Shown here one piece after another: positions 11,925-22,500 of a stretch of 64,000 bases of DNA (position 1 is its first letter; each line of letters begins with the position of its first letter). Both the position numbers and the translations under genes were made by a program. This stretch comes from Ditylenchus dipsaci. Its lineage: Eukaryota > Nematoda > Chromadorea > Rhabditida > Anguinidae. The notes beneath the pieces were generated by a model. It was not told the origin of the DNA. It saw only the letters and a program-made list of their open reading frames with translations, and did not search any database. The stretch spans positions 186,001 through 250,000 of the forward strand of contig SADC01000026.1 in assembly GCA_004194705.1 (NCBI GenBank). Direction: 5' to 3'.

Positions 11925-12290
11925 TTTTGGGGTTTTTTATCGTCTTTGACGGGGACCAACGAAAATTAAGTTTTTCGTATAAATTTTGACCAATTTTTTT
12001 TTATAAAAAACCCGGTTTTATCTTATAGAGGGTCAGAAAACTACTTTTTATTGTTAAAATCGTATAAAAATGAGATCTCTATACGATAATTCGGTGTTTT
12101 TTTTTGCCTTGGTCTCCCCTGTTGTGGAGATGGTGGTCTAGCTTTTGCTTTTCTTGTGCAAGACAGAACTAAGCAAACTTCATATCCTATTTTTTGGAAT
12201 CATGTTTCGCCATGGATGCAATCATTAGCCCCCATATCAGGGGTGACCAAGGCAAAATAAACACCGACTTATCGTATAGGGCCAAAATTA
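11925..12290. repeat. MITE-like palindrome with GCCTTGGTC arms
   Basis: TATACGATAATTCGGTGTTTTTTTTTGCCTTGGTC near 12080 pairs with GACCAAGGCAAAATAAACACCGACTTATCGTATA near 12246-12278. The GCCTTGGTC/GACCAAGGC end is shared with palindromes at 17.9, 49.05, 53.33 and 59.43 kb. Confidence 0.6.
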
Positions 12291-12860
12291 CTTAGAAGTT
12301 TTTAATCATGATCCACTAAACATTATAAAATTATTTAGTTAACTAAAAGTTTAAAGGGGCAATTCCAGCGCATTAAACTGCAACTAAGGCAGTGACCAGC
12401 AATCTCTTTTTTTCTTGACTATTTTCTGTAAGCGTTCCACCTGATCCTATGTAAGCATATATACAAGATTTAAGTTGAAATGAGTAAAAACAAGGACAAT
12501 TTTTAAAAAATTTACCCGCTTCAATTACCCGTTGGTACCTGCTTCAGTTTGCAGTTTAACGCGTCGGTATGCCTTTTTTAAATTTCTTTTTTAGCTTCTT
12601 AAAATATAGAAATGTTACGTTGAAAAACGTCAAGGCCAAATATTTTCACTATTAGACTAAATATGGTGTCATGGTTAATATTTCTTCATCGAAAATTTGT
12701 ACATTTTCAGCTTAAAAACTTATTCATTATTATTCTGTTTATCGTTGTATTATTAGTTTTTCGAATCAAGAATAATGGTATGTGAGATTTAACTTATTTC
12801 TCATCGATGAAACAATTCTGATAAATGAAACTTTAATAAACATCAAACATCTTTTATTTT
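12291..12860. other. Gene-free stretch
   Basis: GCAACTAAGGCAG near 12380 and GCTTCAGTTTGCAG near 12540 form a weak inverted pair around GCGCATTAAACTGCA / TGCAGTTTAACGCG. Nothing else was recognised. Confidence 0.4.
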
Positions 12861-12861
12861 T

Positions 12862-13105
12862 AGGGTTGTCGAATCGAACGTTCGATTTCGAACATTGTTC
12901 GAAATGTTCGAGATTTTTTGAGCGTTCGACTTCGAACCGAACGTTTGTTGAAAATTTTTGAACCCGAACTTTGAACCGAATGTGTGTTCAAAAATTTTCG
13001 AACCGGAACTTTGAGTCGAGCCGAACGATTGAAAATTTCAAACTACGAATGTTCGTCGAATCCAGCGTTAGAAAATTTCGTCCGTTGACAAACCTATTAA
13101 TTTTA
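12862..13105. repeat. Iterated-motif repeat (TTCGAAC units) with TAGGGTTGTCGAA end
   Basis: Starts TAGGGTTGTCGAATCGAACG and continues as degenerate TTCGAA/GTTCGA iterations. The same TAGGGTTGTC start is found at 54791 and its inverse (ACAACCCTA) at about 34735, giving one end-family with diverse arm motifs. The 61-codon frame inside is motif-derived. Confidence 0.55.
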
Positions 13106-13258
13106 ATAATTTCGGAACTGCTTATTAATGTGATATACGAGGGTCCCATTTTTTAGCGCAATTCTCTTTTTAGTAAATATTCTGAATAACGTGATTTACC
13201 AAAAAAGTGACGACGGTTAAATCGATAGCTAATGAAATGCTATTGAAGTAAAAAATAG

Positions 13259-14178
13259 TACAGTCGACTTTCCCAATAGGACACCCAAGGGATCGGCTAA
13301 ATGCCGTCCTTATTGGGAGCTGTCCTTAATTAAGCGTCCTTAATGAGAGCGTGATTTTCTATAAAAAAATGTCGACTGTCCTCATTGAGAGCTGTTACGT
13401 TCATAAAGTAGTTTTATTATAACAACAACAACAACAACAACAACAAAAATCGGGAATAAACATCAAAATAAGCGGTTATATGTTTTTGCTTCAGTTTCTT
13501 TATCCTTTCTTAGGCCATCATGTCATCCACTTTATCGCAGAGTTGAAAAATCAGAGAATCCGTTAAATAGCGCTGAAGAAAGCCTCTCGGTTGGTAACTG
13601 GGCGCAAGTCAGGCTCTTCGTTGATCACATCAGTGTCGCTTAATAAGAGCTTCTTGAAAATAAACAAAACACGATATTTACCTCTCTAGTTCCGGTTCTT
13701 CCACTTCCGTTGTTGAGACATCCGCCTTGTTGAGACAATTTCTTCCAAAGATCGCATTCCACTCGGAGTTGACATATGCACTGAAAGAAAACAGAAATGA
13801 AAAAGTAATTTGAAAAAATGTCCCAATGAACGAGATCCTATGTTCAACGACTGATCATCAATTAACTGTGCGAAACAAAAAAGAGGTCTAAAATTTTCCT
13901 TTTACCACAAACTAATTTTTAAATGCACAAATACATTGTTTTTAAAGCTTTTTGAAAAAATTTGCGTCAATTTTTCTTGCTGTCCTTATTAAGAGCGTCA
14001 CTTAATGGGTAGGGGACGGCTGAAAGCCGTTTTTAATAATAGCGTGTCCTTATTGAGAGAATCCTTAATTAGAGAGTCACTTTGCCTTAATTTAGTTCAG
14101 GACAACCAAATAAAATTTGCTGTCCTTATTGAGAGAGTGTCCTAATTGAGAGTGTCCTTATTGGGAGAGTCGACTGTA
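13259..14178. repeat. Tigger/pogo-type non-autonomous element, about 0.9 kb
   Basis: Ends are TACAGTCGACTTTCCCAATA and TATTGGGAGAGTCGACTGTA, so a TA duplication flanks CAGTCGACT termini as in pogo/Tigger elements (established knowledge of that superfamily). Subterminal GTCCTTATTGGGAG and GAGAGTGTCCTAATTG motifs iterate. A (CAA)n microsatellite lies at about 13418-13447. No transposase frame remains. Confidence 0.75.
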
Positions 14179-14289
14179 TCTGCATTTCATAAATCAAATA
14201 AAATTGTATAACTGTTGCAAATTCTATTAAAAGAGTTCGATTTTTTGACAAGTTGAAACACGTTTTCATCTTTTCAATTAGTCTAAATC

Positions 14290-16060
14290 AAAGAGCTACA
14301 AAACCTATTTCTCAAAACGATTTTGAAAATCTGACTGTTGACCTTTAATACGGGAAAGGCTGTCAGTACCAAACTAAGCATTTTGTGCAGAACTTCACGC
14401 TGAACACGATGGCTGAAAAATTTCACGGAAAGAGGAGGAAAAACAACTGGTAAAACAGCAGATGAAAGTAGGTGATTTTCAACTACTCCCAACCAGTAGT
14501 CGTAATTTTTGAATTTTGTCGTACTCGTACTTCGTACCTTAATTTTTTCGCTGTCGTAGTCGTACCTCGTACCTCTTATTTTTAGTCTCATATTTCGTAT
14601 TCCTACTCGTAGTACAAGCTAAAAAACGAGCCGTAGTCGTATCGTATTTTTTCCGTATCTGGCTTTTTTACTCGTACTTTTGTCGTACCTGACTTTTTGT
14701 TACTTGTACTTTTGTAGTATTCGTCTTCTTTACTAGCCTTAGTCTGTTAGCTATCGGAAAACATCATCAGCGCACTGTTGAACAACTATCTTTGCTGATT
14801 CCGTGCCATCCTACTCTTCCGACATACGATTTTGTTACTGGGTCAAACCCTTGCTAGATACCTACTTTTTGCGTGTAAATTTGGTGTGGAGATATTTATA
14901 TCTGATTCTGACTCTGACAAGTTGTCATTGCATTTCGAAAAGTCAAAAAGATTGATAGATTAAGATGCAATTAACACCAAAGTATATGTCTTTTGGTTGG
15001 TTTTCCCCTATTTTACTTCCTTCGTATTAGATTGCAAAATTCAAGGCAGTTGATGGCAGTAAAGCGGTGCTGAAAATGGTTGCTATCGAGTGGTCTATAC
15101 TTTTTGGCCCTAGTTTTCAGTTAATACACTAAAAGGGATGAAAAAGGTGTGCATGCGTGGAAAATAAAATTTGAAGTATAAAAGTCTCACAAGCAAAAGT
15201 CTGGTAATACTTTGCGTTCGTACTTCGTATTTGTACTCGTATCGATTTTTTTTTTGCTCTTTTGTACTTCGTACTCGTACCCAAATTTGGTCTCTCTCTT
15301 TCTTCTTACTCTTATTCGTAGTACGAGTACGACTTCCGAGCCTTGCTCCCAACCATCTGTAATTTAACCAAAATATGGGTGGTACCCGCTCAAATGAATG
15401 CACCAACTAGGTGTGTAATATCCCAAAATGCAAGAAGTAATCAGGGCTCTCTATTGCGCACAATCTTGTATCTGAGTAATTAGAATTTCAGACTTTCCCA
15501 AAAATGTCATTTTTCGAAAATCCTCAATTTTTACCATAAAATCATCCTTGATATGTCACGGTTGCGTTTAATTACTCAATGTGTGGTCAGATCTTTCGAA
15601 AATTTTCAAGAGCTACAATATAGGCTAAAAATCAGCACAAAAAAGCAAAAAATCAAAAAAAAATCAGCACAAAAAAAGTCTTTTAAAATTGAGCGTTTTC
15701 GAAAAATAGCTTTTTATGGAAAATCAAAATTCTCTCTGAAATTTTAATCAAACATCATCATACAAGATTGTGAGCAATGGAGAGACCTGATTACGCCCTG
15801 CATTTTGGGATATTACACACATAAGTAGTGGATTTATTTGAGCGAGTACCACCCATTTTTTGCTCAAATTCCAGATGGTTGGGAGTAGGTGAAAATTACT
15901 TACTTATATCTGCTGTTTTACCCGTTGTTTTCCCTACTCTTTCCGTAAAAATTTTCAGCCATCATGGGCGGCGTAAAATTCTGCATGAAATGCTTAGTTT
16001 GGTACACACTGACTTTCCCGCGTTAAAAAAGCAATTCAGGCTATCTTCATTTTTCTGATT
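14290..16060. repeat. Nested large foldback with TCGTACTCGTA iterated arms
   Basis: The outer arms at about 14330-14500 (GGCTGAAAAATTTCACGGAA, AAACAACTGGTAAAACAGCAG) and 15875-16045 (CTGCTGTTTTACCCGTTGTTTT, ATTTTCAGCCATC) are inverted partners. Inside are iterated CGTACTCGTA units (14515-14720 and 15215-15340). A second palindrome at about 15378-15850 has inverted partners GGGTGGTACCCGCTCAAAT and ATTTGAGCGAGTACCACCC. Reading frames here are motif-derived. Confidence 0.65.
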
Positions 16061-16549
16061 CTGTTCCTTTTAAAAAGAATTTTTTTAAAGACCATATTTA
16101 AAAGACCGAAAAATTCTGTTAAATGAATTCGACAGTGCTGAACTTGCGATACATTATAGTGCTGAATTCTGATTACACGGCTCAACAAAAAGATAGTATT
16201 CACATCAAATTACTTTTCAAATTGTCCAAAAAATCTAAAATTTTTCGAAGAATTTAAAACAGCTATGAAGCTCTAAATAGATCTCTCTCGCAAATAAAAT
16301 GGCATATCATTAGCTATCGATTAAGGGCTCGATCACTTCGTTGTCTAGTGAAAATGATTCCTAAACAAGCAAAGCAAATTGTGCGAAATAAAGTGAACAT
16401 TCTGTATTTTGTTGTTTTGCTTTGTTTTGTTGCGCTCAGCAATCGAGTAGGAGGTTCAAGTCTGCCGAAAAAAGCTTTTCTTTAAAGATTTGAGTAATAG
16501 TTATACTTTAGAAAAAACGAAACAAAAGTTAGATGAAAGTTTATAACAG

Positions 16550-19500
16550 CAACGCCTGTGACATGTGGAGGTCTTGGAAACATAGTAAGTCGACTATATT
16601 TACTAATTGGAAAAGATCTTAGTGGCTGTACAGTCACCTGTAGTTTCAGTAATTTAACTCTAACTGTGAATCGGATTTACCCAAAATCTCGAATTTTTCA
16701 AAGGGTTGATTAAGTCCGCTCCTGGATTCGCCGAGGGTTCACCGAATTTTGGCCGGGATTCGTTTTACTCAAATTTCTTGAAATTTTTATTGTGTTTTCC
16801 AGATTTTATAAAAGAGTTTCTAAGCAGCAGAATGACACCACAAAAATTATTTTTGTTACCATTTACAAATTATTATTGAGCCCTTAAATATTTATTCAAT
16901 TTTCAATCAATCAAGGGACATTTTCAGCTAACAATCCAATAAATGTTGAAGAGCTCGGCAATAAATGCAAACGTTAACAGAAATTGATTTTTATAGTGTC
17001 ATTTAGTGGCCTAGAGTCTTTTATATGGAATCCAAAAAAGATCTCATCCAAACACAACAAATTTCAAAAGATATGAGTAAAACAAATCCCGGCGAACCCT
17101 GTACTATACCTTTTTTAGCGAGAACGACAGTACATACACTTATTATTATCATTCCAGCAGAAGTACAAGTTTTATCGATGATTTTTCAGATGTGGAGATT
17201 TGCATCTTTATATGCCATTGGAAAGCATCTTAATCGCACCGCTTATTTTGACACATCAGTGACTTGTATGCTAAGGTTTTATAGAGAGGCACAAGAAATT
17301 TTTCCTAGAATGGCACAACTTATGCGATACGAAGTATATTTTCGTCAATAGTTTTTTTATAAATATTTTTGCCTCTATCCAAGGGGTTTTTTCGACTTGA
17401 TCCTCCCCTGTTGGTTTTTTGTTATTTTTATACTTTAGAGTTGGCTGAGGGTAGGCCAGCGTATGTTAGGGTGGGCTTTAGCAGGCTTTTTTGGTATTTT
17501 TTTACTATTTCCAAAATTTTAAATAATTAAAAGTAAAAAGCTTCTTAGTCTCAAACCATGATTTGTCTACTTTTATCAAAAATTTTCCACTTTTTTAAAT
17601 TAGCTATTATAGTTTTATTTTGAAATACATTTGAAAATAAATTATTTTAGCGTAGATATGACAATGAGAAAGTCTTAGTCGAATTTGGCAAACACTGCTG
17701 TAAATATGACAACATTAAAAGGTAAATTTTTCACCTAAAAACAAAATCTTGTGTTATTAATAACATTTGTAAAATTTTGATTACTAGGCTGAAATTAATA
17801 GGATCAAAAGAAAATCGGGCCAATTTGAATTGGGTTTATTTATGTTCGGTCGAAAACCTAGAATGAAGCGGTCCTATGTGACAATCATGGGGGTTTTTTT
17901 TGCCTTGGCCACAATGTTGTTTCTTTGTGATTTTACAAGCTTCAGGCTTAGGAATGGATGGCCAGTGTATGTTAGGATAAGCTTAAGCATATCTTAGATT
18001 CATGTATAGGTCCATCCTAACCTACGCTGGCTAACCCTTGCCTAAGCCTGAGCTTAAAAAGTCTTAAAACTACGGGAGCAAAGCGAAAAGCCCCTGGTTT
18101 TCACATATTGCCAATTAAGCTTTTTTCTTTGAATTTGCTGTCATCAGAATAGCTCAAACTACAGTGTGTGTCTAGAAATTTGATTCACTTTGAAATGCCA
18201 CTGGTCAATAAAAAATTTAGCTTTGAAGCCCCTTAAAATTACCATTTCTGACGCTTTTTAAAGGGATTTAGAGCTGTATTGGGATGGAGAGAAACAAAAA
18301 GACGCCACTTTCCGGCCCTATCCTTTAATGAGTAATGATTTTCAAACTTGGAGCCCTTGTTGTTTTTTTCCTATATTTATGCGCATTTTTTTTTATCATA
18401 TATCTTAGGTACAGATAAATACCGTATAACGGTTATACGGTATCATACTATAACCTCTATGAATCCCTCATGGGGATTATTTTTCAAACTTCCAAAATCT
18501 GAGAATTTTGAGGTCAATCTCGGAATTCTGGAGTGAAGTTTTAAAATCAAAAAAAGCCGAACTGGTAGAGCTCGTGAAAGTGAAGAAAATGCAAAAAACA
18601 AATTTGCAAAATGTTCACTCTGGGCTGAGATATAGGTCTTCAAAGTCAGGGATGGGATTATTAGAGGTTATACGGTATATCCTTTAAAAAAAAGAAATGG
18701 TACGTGAGTCATCGATTTTCAATCTATTTCGCTAAATTTTATGCGAAAATTTTTATAAGAAAACAACCTGGGGGGGGGGGTGGGGGAACGGAGTTCGAAA
18801 ATCTGTACCTATTGAGGGAAAGGGTTGGTTAATTGCACTTTAGTAGTCCAATGGAATTTTAATAGTCCAATGGGAGTTTAATAGTCCAAAAATATTTGGG
18901 TAGTCCAGAAATATTTCAGTAGCCCAAAAATATTTTAGTAGTCCAAAAATATTTGAGTAGTCCAAAAAATTTAGGTTAAAAGTATCTAAAAAAGGAATAA
19001 GGGCTGTATTGGGAGGGAAGGGAATAATAGGGGGCCACTTTTTTGTTATTTTTTAGCTGTTTCACCATGTTTTTCAACATGGACCGTGGCAAAAAGAGGC
19101 TCTATATGCATTTTTGATCAAGAGTCTTGCTCGGAATCATGTCTAAGGTAAGTGAGTGCGCGCATCTCTAACTCTCAAGCCCCCGTCGCCCCGTAAGGGG
19201 GCGACGGGGGCTTGGGACTTGGAGTTGAGATGCGCACACACACATACCTGAGACACAAATCACTCGAAAGGGACTCTGGATGCATAAAAAAATATGCTTA
19301 CCAGAGCTTATTTATGCGGTAGGCCCCAGTATTCAAAACTGTGTTCAAAGCTTTTATATTTTAAAAGTTGGTTTTTTTTTTGAATAGTCAACGTAACTGT
19401 GTTTTTGTTGATAAATAAAACATTTTGAAAGACTATTGTACACTTAAAAATGTAAAATGACATTTAAAATGACATTTGACTATCGAAAAAATTTTAAACT

Positions 19501-22500
19501 ATAATTAGACCAGCAAATTTTTATTGGACTTCTAAAATGCATCAGACTCCTAAAGTGCAGGCTGGACTACTAAAGTGCAGGCTGGACTACTAAAGTGCGG
19601 GATGGGCTACTAAAGTGCAGGCTAGACTACTAAAGTGCGGGATGGACTACTAAAGTGCAGGCTGGACTCCTAAAGTGCAGGCTGGACTACTAAAGTGCAG
19701 GCTGGACTACTAAAGTGCGGGATGGGCTACTAAAGTGCAGGCTAGACTACTAAAGTGCGGGATGGACTACTAAAGTGCAGGCTGGACTCCTAAAGTGCAG
19801 GCTGGACTACTAAAGTGCAGGCTGGACTACTAAAGTGCGGGATGGGCTACTAAAGTGCAGGCTGGACTACTAAAGTGCAGGCTGGACTACTAAAGTGCGG
19901 GATGGGCTACTAAAGTGCAGGCTGGACTACTAAAGTGCAGGCTGGACTACTAAAGTGCGGGATGGACTACTAAAGTACAGGCTGGACTACTAAAGTGCAG
20001 GCTGGACTACTAAAGTGCGGGATGGGCTACTAAAGTGCAGGCTAGACTACTAAAGTGCAGGCTGGACTACTAAAGTGCAGGCTAGACTACTAAAGTGCGG
20101 GATGGACTACTAAAGTGCAGGCTGGACTCCTAAAGTGCAGGCTGGACTACTAAAGTGCAGGCTAGACTACTAAAGTGCAGGCTGGACTACTAAAGTGCAG
20201 GCTGGACTACTAAAGTGCAGGCTGGACTACTAAAGTGCAGGCTGGACTACTAAAGTGCAGGCTGGACTACTAAAGTGCAGGCTGGACTACTAAAGTGCAG
20301 GCTAGACTACTAAAGTGCAGGCTGGACTACTAAAGTGCGGGATGGGCTACTAAAGTGCAGGCTGGACTACTAAAGTGCAGGCTAGACTACTAAAGTGCAG
20401 GCTGGACTACTAAAGTGCGGGATGGGCTACTAAAGTGCAGGCTAGACTACTAAAGTGCGGGATGGGCTACTAAAGTGCAGGCTAGACTACTAAAGTGCGG
20501 GATGGACTACTAAAGTGCAGGCTGGACTCCTAAAGTGCAGGCTGGACTACTAAAGTGCAGGCTGGACTACTAAAGTGCGGGATGGGCTACTAAAGTGCAG
20601 GCTGGACTCCTAAAGTGCAGGCTGGACTACTAAAGTGCAGGCTGGACTACTAAAGTGCAGGCTGGACTACTAAAGTGCAGGCTGGACTACTAAAGTGCGG
20701 GATGGGCTACTAAAGTGCAGGCTAGACTACTAAAGTGCGGGATGGACTACTAAAGTGCAGGCTGGACTCCTAAAGTGCAGGCTGGACTACTAAAGTGCGG
20801 GATGGGCTACTAAAGTGCAGGCTAGACTACTAAAGTGCGGGATGGACTACTAAAGTGCAGGCTGGACTCCTAAAGTGCAGGCTGGACTACTAAAGTGCAG
20901 GCTGGACTACTAAAGTGCGGGATGGGCTACTAAAGTGCAGGCTAGACTACTAAAGTGCGGGATGGGCTACTAAAGTGCAGGCTAGACTACTAAAGTGCGG
21001 GATGGACTACTAAAGTGCAGGCTGGACTACTAAAGTGCAGGCTGGACTACTAAAGTGCAGGCTGGACTACTAAAGTGCAGGCTGGACTACTAAAGTGCAG
21101 GCTGGACTACTAAAGTGCAGGCTGGACTACTAAAGTGCGGGATGGGCTACTAAAGTGCAGGCTAGACTACTAAAGTGCGGGATGGACTACTAAAGTGCAG
21201 GCTGGACTCCTAAAGTGCAGGCTGGACTACTAAAGTGCAGGCTGGACTACTAAAGTGCGGGATGGGCTACTAAAGTGCAGGCTAGACTACTAAAGTGCGG
21301 GATGGACTACTAAAGTGCAGGCTGGACTCCTAAAGTGCAGGCTGGACTACTAAAGTGCAGGCTGGACTACTAAAGTGCGGGATGGACTACTAAAGTGCAG
21401 GCTGGACTCCTAAAGTGCAGGCTGGACTACTAAAGTGCAGGCTGGACTACTAAAGTGCGGGATGGGCTACTAAAGTGCAGGCTAGACTACTAAAGTGCGG
21501 GATGGACTACTAAAGTGCAGGCTGGACTACTAAAGTGCAGGCTGGACTACTAATGTGCGGGTTGGACTACTAAAGTGCAGGATGGACTACTAAAATATTT
21601 TCGGACTCTTAAATTGCCATTGGACTACCAAAGTGCAATAGTACAAAGGGTTCACTTTTGTGTAAAAGAAAAATATTGAACATAGTTTCGTCCAGGCACA
21701 GGTCATCCATAAGGTTCGTACTCATTTGGGCAGAACTCATTTTGGCGGCCTCATTTGGGCGCAATTATTATATAGTGATTTTCAATCCAACCGTGATTTC
21801 CAACCTCTAACCTCAGTGTTCCAGATTCACTTTCGATGGTCTGGATCTATTTTTCAATAGTTCAGATATACTCTCAGCGGTCCTCGACCAATTCATCCTC
21901 GATGAATTCACCCTCTAAAGTGGTCCAGCAAAAATTTTAGTGAAATTTTTTCTGGGTAAAAGGACAGTTCGCAACGAGTTTTTCAAATTATATTTTTTCT
22001 ATGTTACAGTTTTGCTGGATGTGTTATGTACCAACAAAACGAAGTAGTCGTCCACTTGGATCAAAATTTTATTTATGTTTTTCGGGTTCTGAAACAATTT
22101 TTTCGAGCATGCTGAAGATGGTTTGACAGTGGTAAAATCGCGTTTTATCGAGAAACTTTTGAGTTATTGCTAATTGTTGATTTATCAAAATCAATCGTTA
22201 GCAATAACTCAAAAATGTCTCGATAAAACGTGATTTTACTATTGTCAAACCATCTTCAGCATGCTCGAATTAGTGCAGAAAAATGGTTTTGGAGCCCGAA
22301 AAACATAAAAAAATTTGAACCAAGTGGACGACCACTTGGTCTAAATTGGGGAGGGGTTGCTGCAGAGCTTCATATACATGTCACCGAGGTTGCTGGTTCG
22401 AGTCCCCTGAGTGTGAACTTTATTTTTCACCTCCATTTTTAACTAGCTAAATGAGTACTAAGTACATGGCCGCAAGTTGGATCATTTATCGTTCATGATC

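Larger units (their letters stand above)
18828..21650. mobile_element. Foldback element with one hugely expanded minisatellite arm
   Basis: The left end AATTGCACTTTAGTAGTCC, followed by CAATGGAATTTTAATAGTCC, is the inverse of the right end (GGACTACCAAAGTGCAATAG preceded by AATTGCCATTGG). The left arm (18835-18970) holds about seven ~19-bp units ending TAGTAGTCC. The right arm holds the same motif inverted, expanded to about a hundred units. A GCGC-family palindrome (19075-19340) sits in the centre. It lies within the GT11 intron. No transposase is visible. Confidence 0.75.

Noticed and set aside
17025..17189. ATG at 17025 as start of a 108-residue protein including the GT11 exon
   Set aside because: The GT11 homology begins exactly after a TTTTTCAG acceptor at 17189, and an upstream exon ending GGLGNI fits in phase. 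The preceding 55 codons have no family resemblance and are better read as intron.
19120..19330. Spliced-leader RNA gene family
   Set aside because: The TCTAAG/GTAAGT motif plus hairpin is suggestive, but the leader does not match any nematode SL that I know and no Sm-type site is clear. I kept it as a finding on the repeat instead.
19541..21600. CRISPR-like array
   Set aside because: The 20-bp units are contiguous with no unique spacers, there are no cas genes, and the context is eukaryotic.
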